Of a DNA stretch of 64,000 bases, positions 42,526 to 52,601 are shown in pieces. The DNA lies in contig NZ_CP032869.1 in NCBI RefSeq assembly GCF_003576455.2, forward strand, positions 3,224,001 through 3,288,000, in the 5' to 3' direction. Source of the stretch: Mucilaginibacter celer. Lineage in GTDB: Bacteria; Bacteroidota; Bacteroidia; Sphingobacteriales; Sphingobacteriaceae. Every line of letters starts with the position of its first letter. Within the stretch, counting starts at the first letter, position 1. Position numbers and translations under genes: made by a program. Under the pieces are notes generated by a model that was not told the DNA's origin, searched no databases, and saw only the letters and a list, made by a program, of their open reading frames with translations.

Positions 42526-43224
42526 TTAATCGGCTTTGCTTACCCTACCCGATCCGGCATAGCGGGTTTCGCCAATAGTTGCCGAACCTGAATACACCAC
42601 GCTGCCCGAACCTGCTATGCGGGCCGACACCTTTTTGCTGGCCATAATATTTACGTCGCCAGAGCCTGCAATTGAAGCCTCCACAGTTTCGGTACTTAAC
42701 GATTTACCGTTGATTTGCCCCGAACCGCTAATGTGGCAATCGGCCATGCCGGTACTACCTTTAACATCAATCGAACCTGATCCGCTGATCCTCAGATCAA
42801 GTGTGCCTGATTTAACGGCTGTTTTAATATTGCCCGATCCGCTTAAGGCTATTTTAGCATTCTCGGCAGTCATCACACCATCAACAGTGGCATTACCCGA
42901 ACCGCTGTTGGCCAAATAACCCACAGTTTTTGCCGAGATATAAATATTAGCCCGCTGAATGTTGCGGTGGTTTTTCCAGTGATCTTTAAACTCAACCTTC
43001 AGGATGCCGTTTTCTACCTCGGTTTTAATATCGTCAACAATATTGGCATCAACATCAAGCTTTACACCTTCTGTTCCGTCAATTTTAATAAATACATTGA
43101 ATGGGCCGCCACAGGCAATGCCGTTATAGCCCGAAACATTACGGGTAACTGTTTGTGCCGAAGCAGTAAAGGCTACCGCTACAACAAGTAACGATGCCAT
43201 CATTGAGCAGATAATTTTTTTCAT
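42526..43224 (-). CDS. DUF2807 (GIN domain) secreted auto-transporter-like adhesin
   Basis: 232 aa from the ATG at 43224 (MKKIICSMMASLLVVAVAFTASAQ signal). The body is a right-handed beta-helix made of short degenerate repeats, visible as recurring SGSG motifs: LANSGSGNATV, IALSGSGNIKT, RISGSGSIDV, HISGSGQING, SIAGSGDVNI, RIAGSGSVVY, RYAGSGRVSKAD. This is the DUF2807 or GIN-domain signature. Function unknown; surface or periplasmic localisation is expected. It lies 56 bp after the 1770-aa adhesin gene and may be co-transcribed with it. Confidence 0.9.
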   Translation of the reverse strand: MKKIICSMMASLLVVAVAFTASAQTVTRNVSGYNGIACGGPFNVFIKIDGTEGVKLDVDANIVDDIKTEVENGILKVEFKDHWKNHRNIQRANIYISAKTVGYLANSGSGNATVDGVMTAENAKIALSGSGNIKTAVKSGTLDLRISGSGSIDVKGSTGMADCHISGSGQINGKSLSTETVEASIAGSGDVNIMASKKVSARIAGSGSVVYSGSATIGETRYAGSGRVSKAD

Positions 43225-43280
43225 AATCGCCTGTTTTTTGTTTATAAGACGCATGCTGCAGCAAAACGTTGCAATATATT

Positions 43281-46200
43281 TTACCGCAAAATAGTAACCG
43301 GGCCCGATAAGGGTGGTTTCCCGGTTTTCATATCGATGATATAAAAATAAGTGCCGGCCGGCAACTGCTTACCATTAAACAAACCATCCCAGGGGCTACT
43401 ATACCCTACTGAGTGGAACAGCTTTTCGCCATAGCGGTTAAATACATCAACCGTGGTGCTTTCGTAAGCTATAAGGCCTTTAATCTCCCAAAAATCATTG
43501 ATCCCATCGCCATTAGGGGTAAATGTATTGGGGATAGTGATATCCGGCGATACCTTGATCATCACCTCGCTTTTACCAACGCAGCCCAGTTTATCGGTTA
43601 CGTATAGTGTGTAAATACCATCAACATCGCCGGTTAGTGTAGGTTCTTTTATCTTATTGTCATTTAGTCCTGTTGCCGGCAGCCACTGGTATTGCACATT
43701 TTCGTCGCTAACCGTAGGTGTTAAGGTTATGGTATGATTTTTTTGCACATACCGCACTCCACCTGCATTAACCGATGGCGGCGGCAAAAACGTTATGGTC
43801 ATGGTACCGGTGGCAAAATAACATTGGCCGGGGTTATTGGCCGTAAGCGTCAGTTTTACCGAACCTTTTTTAACATCTTCATCCGAGGGCTGGTATACGG
43901 CCCCCTGCTCGCTTTCGGGAGATATAAAGGTACCGGTGCCGCTGGTTGTCCATTTTCCGCCGCCCGGCGCAAACACAGTACCATCCATTTTTACACTTTT
44001 TTGCTGTTCGCAAACATCAATGCTTTTGCCCGCATCCACACCCGGTATTTTACCGAAGGTGATAGTCATATCAGATGTTGCTATATCACAATCATCCTTA
44101 CTGGTTGACGAAAGCGTAAGCACTACCGATCCGGCTGTTTTGTCCTTATCAGATGGTATGTAACGTGCTCTTTTTTCATTTTCAGAAGGCGAAAAATGCC
44201 CCGTGCCACTGCTCGACCATACCCCGGTGTTTGTTCCTCCCCCGATAATGCCCTCCAACTGAATATACTCGTCGGTAACGCAGGCACGCACATTTTTGCC
44301 GGCTTTAGCCGTTGGCGGATCATTAATAACAACCGTTGCCGTATCAGCTAAACTGGTACAGTTATTAACAGTAATATACAGGCTATAAATGCCGGCCATT
44401 TTTTTAGTGACATTTTTAATTACAGGATTTGGACCGGATGCGTTATAGTTATCAGGGCCTGTCCAACGGTAGGTAGCTTTTGCAACCGGGTCAACATTAA
44501 GTTTGATGTCGCTGTTTAAACACACCGGCGAGTTGGTCCGGATTTTTCTTTGTGGTATTTCGGGGTTTACTTTAACCAGGTAAGCAAAGGGAATCCCATC
44601 ACAATCAAAAGCTTTTGGCGTTATCACATAAATAACATTAATGGCCGAAGCGCTTTTATTTACCAAAACCTCGTTAATTTTATTACCGGTTTGCGTACCC
44701 GAAGCCGGGTTGCTGATACCCGGAACTGCCGATCTGCTCCAGGTAAAGGTTGCCGATGACACGTTGGAAGTTATGGTATAATCCAAAGCCGATCCGCTGC
44801 AGGTTTCATCAGCTGCTTTACTGGTTATATTAACTGATGGATTAACAGTTGCCACCCATTTAAACGGTGGGCCGGAGCAATTGCTTGTCTGATAGTTAAA
44901 TACATAGGTAACATCAATAGGTTTATTGGTGGTATTGTACAGCACCTCGCGGATAACATTGGCCATCTGCCCCCTCACCGCCAGGTTGCTGATACCCGGC
45001 ACCACCTCGCGCGACCAGCTAAAGCTTACACCCGGAATATTAAATCCAACGGCGTAGTTACCGGTAGTCATATTACAAAGCTTGGAAGCCGGGTCGCTGG
45101 TAACCTGTGGCGAGGGATAAACCGTAACCACATAATTAAAAGGCTGGCCCGAGCAGCCGTTAACCACCGGTATTATGGTATATGTAACATCAACCGGATC
45201 GGCGGTTGCGCTGGTAAGCGTCTCGGTAATTTGTGGCGATGACTGATTGGATACCGCCGTGTTACTTATCCCGGCCACTGCCGCACGCGACCATAAAAAG
45301 GTTGTACCCGGCTGATCGGCCGTGATATCATAACTCTGCGCAACGCCACTGCAAATGATATTGGCCGATGCACTGGTTATTTTTGCCAGTTTGGTTACCG
45401 TAACATCAACCTTGGTCCGCTCGCTCACGCAGCCATCAACCACGGCCTGTACATAATAGCTTGTATTACTTACTAACCCTGGGGTTACATAAATACTATC
45501 AAGCGAAAGTAGTGTGCCGCCAACGGGAGCATCATACCACTGGTAAGTACCTTTTGAGCCCCGGGCGGTAAGCGTGGTGGGACTGCCCTCGCAGGCCACC
45601 AGGCTGCGTACTATGGGTGGCTGCGGCTGTTCGTTAACCCTTACAGTTACAGCCGTCATTTCGCTGATTAAATTACCTACGGTGGTATTTACATAGTAGG
45701 TTGTTGTTTGTGTAAGTGGCGGGGTAATAAAGTTTGGTCCGGTGGATAGTTCGGTACCGTTTTCGGCAGCATCATACCAATGGTAGGTGCCGCCCGGGCC
45801 CGTAGCAGATACTGTAGCAATGCTGCCCTTACAAGTTGATGTACCGGGGGCAGTAGGTGCCGGTAAACCGGTAGTTATATTAATAATCACTTTATCAACG
45901 CCGGGGCCGCAGGTTCCTGATGGATCATCGGTTGTGAGGGTAAGCGTTACCTGGCGTTCGCCCGCCGCGGGGGTATAAGTTGCGTCCCCCCGGTCAGGAT
46001 CAGAAAACTTACCCAAACCGCCTGACCATCGCCCTCCGGCTACCCCAATTATACTGCCCGCCAGTTGTACGGTGCTTCCCGGTGCTACAGTTTGATCGGG
46101 ACCGGCATCGGCAATAGCCCCCTGATCAATGGTAACTTTAGCCTTTTCTGAGCTGGCTATCGTTCCGTCGAAATTGTAAATGGTGTTCGTAACCTCGTAG

Positions 46201-48593
46201 GTTCCTGGTTGAGTTTTGGCTAAATTTATTTCGCCCGTGGCTGTGCTGGTAAAAGTTAAACCCGCTGGTGTAGCCGTAAAAGTGCCCGCGCTTGCATTAG
46301 GAAAAAACTTTGGCTGTGGATTAAGGCCGAACTGACAAAACGGCCCCCCGTAGGCAAACCGGGCATTCAATACCGAAACAATATTTACACCCGCGCTATA
46401 AGTTGCCGCACAAGACCCATTACTGGTTATCGTAACAATGTATTGGCCAGGCGCACTTGCTTTTACATCAATTTCGCCGGTGTGATCATCAACAAAAACC
46501 AGCCCGGCAGGCGATGAAGTAAAAGTGCCACCCGACGGATTATTAATTATCGGTTTGGGATTAGGGCTTTTAGGAGTAAAAGTTCCCGAAGGATATACAA
46601 ATTGTGTATCATCTGTAGAGCTAATGTTAACCGTAACCGGCACCCGTTGGCTCACGCAATCGCCTACCCTGCTTTGAATGTAGTAGACAGTTTTCTCGGA
46701 GAGCTTTGGGGTTGTAAAATTACTACCCGTAAACAACGGCGTTCCGCCGGCAGGCACACCAAACCATTCGATAATACCGCTTCCGCCGGCTTTTAGTTGT
46801 GCCGATGTTCCCGAACAAACTGAGGTGCCACTTGCGACAGGCGGCGACGGGCGGGTTATCACATCAACTGTAACGGCTGTGCGGGGGCTCACACAATCGT
46901 TAACCGAGGTTTCGACATAATAAGTTGCCTGGGAAGTTAAATTGGGGGTAACATAAGTTGAACCTGTTGATAATAGTTTGCCGCCAGTAGCGCTATCATA
47001 CCAGGCATAGCTGCCACTTGCGCCGGTAGCGGTAAGTACCGCCGCGCCGTTATAACAAACTGTAGTATTTGAAACTTTGGGTGCTGCAAGCGGTTTGATA
47101 ACCGTAACCTGCACAGCAGTACGTGTACTGGCGCAACCATTGGCAGTTGCCTGTAAATAGTAGGTTTTACTTTCGGTTAATGCCGGTGTGGTATAATGGG
47201 GCGAAGCAGCCAGCAGTTTGCCTCCCACGGGGGCATCATACCACTGATAGTTTCCATCGGCCGGTGATGTTGTAAATAGTGAGGCCATCGCACCCGAACA
47301 AATTACAGCTCCGGCAGCAACAGGGGTGGCAACCGGAGGATTAACTGCCACTTTTACGGCTGCGCGCTCGCTTATACACCCTGCATTGCTGCGGTTTTCA
47401 ACATAATAAGTGGTATTACTTGTAAGTGCAGGCGTATTAAAGGTGACGCCCGTTTTTAGCAGGCGGCCGCCAATGGCAGCATCATACCAGGCATAGGTAC
47501 CCACCGGTTTTGCGGCGGCAGTTAAGGTTGTACCTGTATTGTAACAAACCGTAGCAGTTTGCGGTGCGGGCGTTTGCGGTATAGGGCTTACAAATACGGT
47601 TACCGGTACACGCGGGCTTTCGCAATCGTTAAGCTTTACCTGTACGTAATATGTTTTGGTGGCAGTTAATGCCGGGGTTGTATAGTCGGGACTCGAAATC
47701 AAGGAAACTCCGCCTGTTGGTACATCAAACCAATCAAAAAAACCCTCGGGCGCATCGGCATGCAAACTGGCTACCTGCCCCGAGCAAATATTGACATTGG
47801 TAACAACAGGTGTAGGCGGCGGCGGATTTACCCTGGCTATAACCGGCGTTGGCGCACTGGTACAGCCGTTAGTTGCGGCAACCACATAATAAATTGTTGT
47901 TTTAAGCAAGGGTGGTGTTCTAAACGACGGCCCCGAACCAACAACTTTACCTCCTGTTGCTGCGTCATACCAGGTATAACTATCGGCACCGCTGGCCAGC
48001 AAGGTAGCACCCCCCCCCGAACATACTGCAGCACCGGCCACATCGGGTTTGCCGGTTATGAAAACTGTTACGGCTGTGCGGGGGCTTGTACAGCCACCAA
48101 CGGTAGTTTCAACATAGAAGGTTGTGGTGCCCATTATGGGAGGCGTAACGTAGGTGTCGCCGGTTTTTAAAAAGTTACCACTTACGGGTGCATCATACCA
48201 TTGATAAACACCGCCCGAGCCTGTTGCAGTGAGCGTAGCCGGACTATTTTGGCAAACTACGGCGTTTTTGGCCGCAGGCGCTGCCGGCGTACTTGCCTCG
48301 CGCAGTGTAATGCCTTTGGCAACAGCTTTGCAGCCGGTGGTTTTATCAGTAACGGTTACGGTATAAGTGCCTGCTTTGTTAGCGCTAATGGTTGAGCCGG
48401 TTTCGCCGGTGCTCCATAAATAAGTGAAGGGCCCGGTACCAGCAGTAGTAGCGGCGGTTAACACCACCGAACTTCCCGAACAAATGGTGGTCCCGGGCGA
48501 TGATATATTAACACTTAAGGCGCAGTTTTGTGCGCTTAAGCCAAATGGCAACGCCAGGAATAAAAATAATATAGTAAATAAACGCTTGCTCAT
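43281..48593 (-). CDS. Giant type IX-secreted Ig-like repeat protein
   Basis: 1770 aa with a signal peptide ending LSAQ. A PKD-like N-terminus is followed by seven CHU_C-associated Ig-like units of about 80 aa (pattern CxGxxxTLTAxG...YxWYDAxxGG...YYVxxxxxxCxSxRTAVTV). Then come two SprB-like SAGTFT repeats, two more Ig-like units, four SW-type SxxxxPGISN repeats, three ADAG/AKAG-type units and a PKD-like unit. The end is a type-B gliding-motility C-terminal domain (NTFTPNGDGINDFWEIKG, VFNRYGEKLFHS, AGTYFYIID). It is a surface adhesin or glycan-binding protein. No PorP/SprF gene lies next to it. Confidence 0.9.
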   Translation of the reverse strand: MSKRLFTILFLFLALPFGLSAQNCALSVNISSPGTTICSGSSVVLTAATTAGTGPFTYLWSTGETGSTISANKAGTYTVTVTDKTTGCKAVAKGITLREASTPAAPAAKNAVVCQNSPATLTATGSGGVYQWYDAPVSGNFLKTGDTYVTPPIMGTTTFYVETTVGGCTSPRTAVTVFITGKPDVAGAAVCSGGGATLLASGADSYTWYDAATGGKVVGSGPSFRTPPLLKTTIYYVVAATNGCTSAPTPVIARVNPPPPTPVVTNVNICSGQVASLHADAPEGFFDWFDVPTGGVSLISSPDYTTPALTATKTYYVQVKLNDCESPRVPVTVFVSPIPQTPAPQTATVCYNTGTTLTAAAKPVGTYAWYDAAIGGRLLKTGVTFNTPALTSNTTYYVENRSNAGCISERAAVKVAVNPPVATPVAAGAVICSGAMASLFTTSPADGNYQWYDAPVGGKLLAASPHYTTPALTESKTYYLQATANGCASTRTAVQVTVIKPLAAPKVSNTTVCYNGAAVLTATGASGSYAWYDSATGGKLLSTGSTYVTPNLTSQATYYVETSVNDCVSPRTAVTVDVITRPSPPVASGTSVCSGTSAQLKAGGSGIIEWFGVPAGGTPLFTGSNFTTPKLSEKTVYYIQSRVGDCVSQRVPVTVNISSTDDTQFVYPSGTFTPKSPNPKPIINNPSGGTFTSSPAGLVFVDDHTGEIDVKASAPGQYIVTITSNGSCAATYSAGVNIVSVLNARFAYGGPFCQFGLNPQPKFFPNASAGTFTATPAGLTFTSTATGEINLAKTQPGTYEVTNTIYNFDGTIASSEKAKVTIDQGAIADAGPDQTVAPGSTVQLAGSIIGVAGGRWSGGLGKFSDPDRGDATYTPAAGERQVTLTLTTDDPSGTCGPGVDKVIINITTGLPAPTAPGTSTCKGSIATVSATGPGGTYHWYDAAENGTELSTGPNFITPPLTQTTTYYVNTTVGNLISEMTAVTVRVNEQPQPPIVRSLVACEGSPTTLTARGSKGTYQWYDAPVGGTLLSLDSIYVTPGLVSNTSYYVQAVVDGCVSERTKVDVTVTKLAKITSASANIICSGVAQSYDITADQPGTTFLWSRAAVAGISNTAVSNQSSPQITETLTSATADPVDVTYTIIPVVNGCSGQPFNYVVTVYPSPQVTSDPASKLCNMTTGNYAVGFNIPGVSFSWSREVVPGISNLAVRGQMANVIREVLYNTTNKPIDVTYVFNYQTSNCSGPPFKWVATVNPSVNITSKAADETCSGSALDYTITSNVSSATFTWSRSAVPGISNPASGTQTGNKINEVLVNKSASAINVIYVITPKAFDCDGIPFAYLVKVNPEIPQRKIRTNSPVCLNSDIKLNVDPVAKATYRWTGPDNYNASGPNPVIKNVTKKMAGIYSLYITVNNCTSLADTATVVINDPPTAKAGKNVRACVTDEYIQLEGIIGGGTNTGVWSSSGTGHFSPSENEKRARYIPSDKDKTAGSVVLTLSSTSKDDCDIATSDMTITFGKIPGVDAGKSIDVCEQQKSVKMDGTVFAPGGGKWTTSGTGTFISPESEQGAVYQPSDEDVKKGSVKLTLTANNPGQCYFATGTMTITFLPPPSVNAGGVRYVQKNHTITLTPTVSDENVQYQWLPATGLNDNKIKEPTLTGDVDGIYTLYVTDKLGCVGKSEVMIKVSPDITIPNTFTPNGDGINDFWEIKGLIAYESTTVDVFNRYGEKLFHSVGYSSPWDGLFNGKQLPAGTYFYIIDMKTGKPPLSGPVTILR

Positions 48594-48973
48594 GAAACCT
48601 TAAAAGCCTTTAAATCATATTAGTTAATTATAAGGTTGTCACAGACATTATTGCGAAGTATTTATGTTCAGGGCGATAAATAGCTTTACTATGCCGGTAC
48701 AATTAATCAGGTGAGGATTTATACGGCTGTTTTGTTCAAATTGTTCAGTTTTGGAGGCCGATTGTTAACTTTTTGGAAATTTTCTTTCGAGATAAAAAAT
48801 ATCGCTTACCGATAAACCTTTCATTACCTGTAAGTTTGTTTTTACTGCCGGTAGAATCTCCCGACAACGGGGCATTAGGTTAACACAATGATTACCGTTA
48901 CTTAAATATTTCTTATTACAGCAACTTGCCGCCTTATCTACCTTTGGCCCCTGGCAAACACCAACCATTTAAA
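48594..48973. other. 380-bp divergent intergenic region
   Basis: Lies between the 1770-aa adhesin (minus) and the metallophosphatase (plus). It is AT-rich. I find no gene, no strong hairpin and no clear -7/-33 pair. Confidence 0.5.
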
Positions 48974-49957
48974 ATGAAACGCAGAGATTTTATTAAAAAT
49001 ACCACAATTACGGCGCTTGGCGCATCCATCATAACACCAATAACAGCCCTTGCAGGCGAAACCGTTACCCATTTTGAAAGTGACGATCTTTCACCATCGG
49101 CCGGTTTGAAAGATGAATTTAACGTGCATTTTATGGCTATTGGCGATTGGGGCCGCAACGGCGAATACGACCAGACCGAAGTAGCCAAACAAATGGGTTT
49201 GTGGGGGGCCGCCAATCCTAACGATTTTGTGGTATCTGTTGGCGATAACTTTTATCCGCTTGGCGTAATCAGCGAAAACGACCCGCTTTTTCACTATTCG
49301 TTCGAAAATATTTACACCGCACACTCGCTGCAATGTAACTGGTACCCTGTTTTAGGAAATCATGACTGGGGTGCCGATCCGCAGGCGCAGGTAAGATACA
49401 GCAAGGTAAGCCGCCGCTGGAATATGCCATCACTCTACTATAAAAAAGAATTCCCTTTAGGCAAAACCGGCGACAAAACGGATAAGTTATTAATGCTGAT
49501 GATTGATACCGACCCGATGCTTCACGAAGACAAAAAGCAAATGGTTGAAGAGCAGATGGTATGGATTAATGAGCAACTGAAAAACGCATCGGCCGATGTA
49601 AAGTGGAAAATGGTTGTTGGTCATCACCCCTATTACACTGTTGGTCCGCGTATTAAAAATTATGATACGCTTACGATACGAGAAAAAATGGCCGGTATTT
49701 TTGAAAAATATAAGGTTGATGTTTACCTATCGGGACATGATCATTCACTGCAACACCTAAAACCTGAGGGATACACGCACCAGTTTATTTCTGGTGCAGG
49801 CTCGGAGCTTACTCCGGTTACCTCGGGCATACCCTATAGTAAATTTGAGGCTTCTGAACACGGGTTTATGTACTTTGCCATCAACAGCAATAAACTGCAT
49901 GTTAAGGCTATTAACATGGCGGGTAAAGTTTTATACGAAACTACGCTGACTAAGTAA
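48974..49957 (+). CDS. Tat-exported metallophosphatase (purple acid phosphatase-like)
   Basis: 327 aa from the ATG at 48974, which places MKRRDFIKNT, a twin-arginine signal, at the N-terminus; an in-frame ATG at 48926 would bury it. Calcineurin-fold motifs are AIGDWGRNG (D58), GDNFYP (D91, N92), GNHDWG (N129, H130), VGHHPYY (H217, H218) and SGHDHSLQ (H255, H257). These are the two-metal ligands of purple-acid-type phosphatases. It would act in the periplasm on phosphomonoesters. It converges on a phosphatase gene of the SusC/D operon, with a terminator between them. Confidence 0.9.
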   Translation: MKRRDFIKNTTITALGASIITPITALAGETVTHFESDDLSPSAGLKDEFNVHFMAIGDWGRNGEYDQTEVAKQMGLWGAANPNDFVVSVGDNFYPLGVISENDPLFHYSFENIYTAHSLQCNWYPVLGNHDWGADPQAQVRYSKVSRRWNMPSLYYKKEFPLGKTGDKTDKLLMLMIDTDPMLHEDKKQMVEEQMVWINEQLKNASADVKWKMVVGHHPYYTVGPRIKNYDTLTIREKMAGIFEKYKVDVYLSGHDHSLQHLKPEGYTHQFISGAGSELTPVTSGIPYSKFEASEHGFMYFAINSNKLHVKAINMAGKVLYETTLTK

Positions 49958-50003
49958 GCCCCTGCCAGCTAAGGGTGAACAAACAAATCCTTTAAATATA
50001 ATG

Positions 50004-50040
50004 AAAGCCGGAACCAGCACATCTGCTCGTCCCGGCTTTT
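50004..50040 (+). terminator. Hairpin terminator between convergent phosphatase genes
   Basis: AAAGCCGG (50004-50011) pairs with CCGGCTTT (50032-50039) across a 20-nt loop, followed by TTTTAATTAATT. Confidence 0.65.
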
Positions 50041-50060
50041 AATTAATTGGCGATATTTTC

Positions 50061-50876
50061 TTAATCCAAAAACTTAGCTCTAAGCGCTTTGATGTCCTTA
50101 TCGGTTAACCCAATCTGGGTTTTAAGATAATTATCAATCGACCCGTATTGTTTTTTGATGGCTGTGAAAGTGGCGTCAAGGTATTCCTTTTTAACGCTTA
50201 ATACATCTTTGGCCACGTTCTCATCAATTTTCATAAAATTCACCATGCCGTTAACAGATTTTGCATTTTCGGCTGCGCGATAATAGTTCGAAGCTTCATA
50301 GTCCTTCATAATAGTTTCGTACGGAACGCCTAAACTGTATAACAACAAGGCAGCACCTATACCGGTACGGTCTTTACCCGCTGTACAGTGAAACACCAGG
50401 CTCTTATCTTCCGGCATTGCCAGCAGCTTACCAAAAAATGGCTTGTACCTGTCGGCCAGGAATGTTGTATTGGCATAATAAGCTGTCATCACCGAGTCGC
50501 CATGGGTTGTTTTCCTCAGGCTTTGCATCATATTGCCGTTGGCATCATCACTGCCAGCCGGGCATAAAATATAATCGGTATTGGGGTTCATCCGGTCGGG
50601 AGCCTGTTTTGACTCTTGAGTGCCACGTAAATCCACATCATAAGCTATTTTACGTTCGGCTAAAGTGGCCAGATCCTGATCCGTTAATTTACTCATATCC
50701 GCGCTGCGGTAAACCTTTCCCCATTTTACGTGGTGTCCGTCTTTAGTGGCATAACCGCCAATATCGCGAAAATTTACAGCGCCTTGCAATTCAACCTTGC
50801 GTTTGGTGCTGTCGGCAATTTGAGCTTGCGTTTGCCCGGCAAGGCAAACAGATAATAACAATAGTAATTTTTTCAT
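50061..50876 (-). CDS. Secreted tyrosine/dual-specificity phosphatase (DSP, IphP-type)
   Basis: 271 aa with a signal peptide (cleavage after TQAQ). NFRDIGGYATKDG is the N-terminal signature of the Y_phosphatase3/IphP group. The P-loop VFHCTAGKDRTGIG gives the nucleophile C164 and R170 (HCxxGxxR). VYRSADMSKL and YDVDLRG lie before the P-loop. The family hydrolyses phosphotyrosine or phosphoinositide-like substrates. It is the last gene of an operon with SusC and SusD, 69 bp after SusD, so it may process the imported substrate in the periplasm. Confidence 0.88.
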   Translation of the reverse strand: MKKLLLLLSVCLAGQTQAQIADSTKRKVELQGAVNFRDIGGYATKDGHHVKWGKVYRSADMSKLTDQDLATLAERKIAYDVDLRGTQESKQAPDRMNPNTDYILCPAGSDDANGNMMQSLRKTTHGDSVMTAYYANTTFLADRYKPFFGKLLAMPEDKSLVFHCTAGKDRTGIGAALLLYSLGVPYETIMKDYEASNYYRAAENAKSVNGMVNFMKIDENVAKDVLSVKKEYLDATFTAIKKQYGSIDNYLKTQIGLTDKDIKALRAKFLD

Positions 50877-50945
50877 ATCCGTTTTAAATGTAAAAAACAG
50901 AGGCCCGAAACCGGACCCCTGTTTAATTAATTAATCGTATGTATA

Positions 50946-52583
50946 TTATTTAGTAAGCCACATATCCTTATACAAATCATCAGTACCGCCGTACTGGCTT
51001 TGTATAGCAGCGTTTACATTAGCAGTGTTATAAACCTTTTCGTCGGTTGGATACTGCCACCTGCGTGGGATCAGGTTATTTGATGTGCCTATACCCGGGC
51101 CTCCCTGTACCAATGCAGGGATGCCTGTACGACGCCAGTTGTAATATGCTTCCCAACCTGAGTTTTGGAACATCGAAACATACTTCTGGTTCAGGATCTG
51201 GGTTAAACCGGCAGCATTGTCGCCTGTATAAGCAGCAGCTGTTTTAAAGGCAGCAACATCTGCAGTAACTGTACCTAATGTATTACCTTTTATATCGCCT
51301 ATAGTAAGGCTTTGACCATTGCTGATACCGTAGAAAGCTAATGACGCATCGATACCATTACCATACCATGTAGCGGCACTAACACCCGGCAACCAGCCAC
51401 GGTTAGCAGCTTCGGCAATGTTAAAGCACATTTCTGAATAACCAAGGATAATGTATGGTTCCGGACCGGTTAATGATGAATAATACCTTTTAAAGCTTAC
51501 AAACGAGTAAGGGCTTAATGCTCCTGTTGGCACACCTGCTGTTACTGCAGTGTTTAACTGTGTTTGGGTTAAGTTAATATCAGCACCAACATAAGCGCTG
51601 AAATCGCCGATTGATTTATTGTTTGGAGCGACAAGCTGTGCCGGCGATGGTGTAGCCACTACAAATGTACGTGGGTCTTTGTTATCAGTGGTAATTTTTA
51701 AATATACCTGGCCAATACTTTCATAAATGTTATAACCATCGGTAGGCGAGTGAGGATATGGGTTCAAGCTAACATATTTGAAAGCAAGGTTATCTGCATT
51801 AGCCGTCATGATAGGATAAGTATTCGGGTTACTTACAATAGCCGCAAATTGCTGTTTAATACTCAAATCAGCATTATCATCTGCACGTTTGCTCAGGCTT
51901 ATCAACACACGTAATTTATAAGTATTGATCACTTTTTGCCATTGTGCATAAGTTAAACCATAAATATCACCGTCAACCAGTAATGATGAGTTGTTGGTTG
52001 ATGTATTAGGTTTGATAGCGGTTGCTGCAATAGTGTTGGCAGTATCCAGCATGGCTAATACCCTTTTATAAACATCGTGCTGGCTATCGTATTTGGGTGT
52101 AAGCGTTGTAGTGTTACCTACATCGCTTGCAGGGATATCGCCAACGCGTTGAGTTAACCATACAAAGCTGTAAGCGCGCAAAAATTTACCCAACGCACCG
52201 TAAATATTGTTGTTGGTACCGTTTAAAGCTAATGCTTTTTGCTCCATGAAATTAGCATAACGAATCAAATCATATGCAGTTGCGCTGTTGCTCCAGATGT
52301 AAGCGTTCTGACCGCGGTAGTAAGCAAAGTTTGATACTGTGTACTGATTCCAACGCATTACCTGATCCCACGGACCTTCAAATACCGAACCCGGCCTGCC
52401 GTCAATAACACCACCGCCCTGGTACAAGCTGTAGGCTGCGTGGTTAAAGAATAATGACGGAGGAAGTAATGACGTAGCACTGTTTACGTTGGGGTTTGCC
52501 TGCAAACCATCCATTTTCTGGCATCCTGTAATACTTACCGCAAGTAGCGCAAGTATCAGGATAGAATATTTAAATTTTTTCAT
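50946..52583 (-). CDS. SusD/RagB-family outer membrane lipoprotein
   Basis: 545 aa. Lipoprotein signal MKKFKYSILILALLAVSITGC (Cys21) is followed by NPNVNSATSLLPPSLFF. The TPR-rich body includes RYANFMEQKALALNGTNNNIYGALGKFLRAYSFVWLTQRVGDIP and ends with QNSGWEAYYNWRRTGIPAL and PRRWQYPTDEKVYN. It belongs to the SusD-like (SusD_2-type) lids that cap a SusC pore and capture substrate at the surface. It follows SusC by 18 bp. No glycosidase is present in the operon. Confidence 0.93.
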   Translation of the reverse strand: MKKFKYSILILALLAVSITGCQKMDGLQANPNVNSATSLLPPSLFFNHAAYSLYQGGGVIDGRPGSVFEGPWDQVMRWNQYTVSNFAYYRGQNAYIWSNSATAYDLIRYANFMEQKALALNGTNNNIYGALGKFLRAYSFVWLTQRVGDIPASDVGNTTTLTPKYDSQHDVYKRVLAMLDTANTIAATAIKPNTSTNNSSLLVDGDIYGLTYAQWQKVINTYKLRVLISLSKRADDNADLSIKQQFAAIVSNPNTYPIMTANADNLAFKYVSLNPYPHSPTDGYNIYESIGQVYLKITTDNKDPRTFVVATPSPAQLVAPNNKSIGDFSAYVGADINLTQTQLNTAVTAGVPTGALSPYSFVSFKRYYSSLTGPEPYIILGYSEMCFNIAEAANRGWLPGVSAATWYGNGIDASLAFYGISNGQSLTIGDIKGNTLGTVTADVAAFKTAAAYTGDNAAGLTQILNQKYVSMFQNSGWEAYYNWRRTGIPALVQGGPGIGTSNNLIPRRWQYPTDEKVYNTANVNAAIQSQYGGTDDLYKDMWLTK

Positions 52584-52601
52584 TTTGTTTCGATTTATAT
52601 A

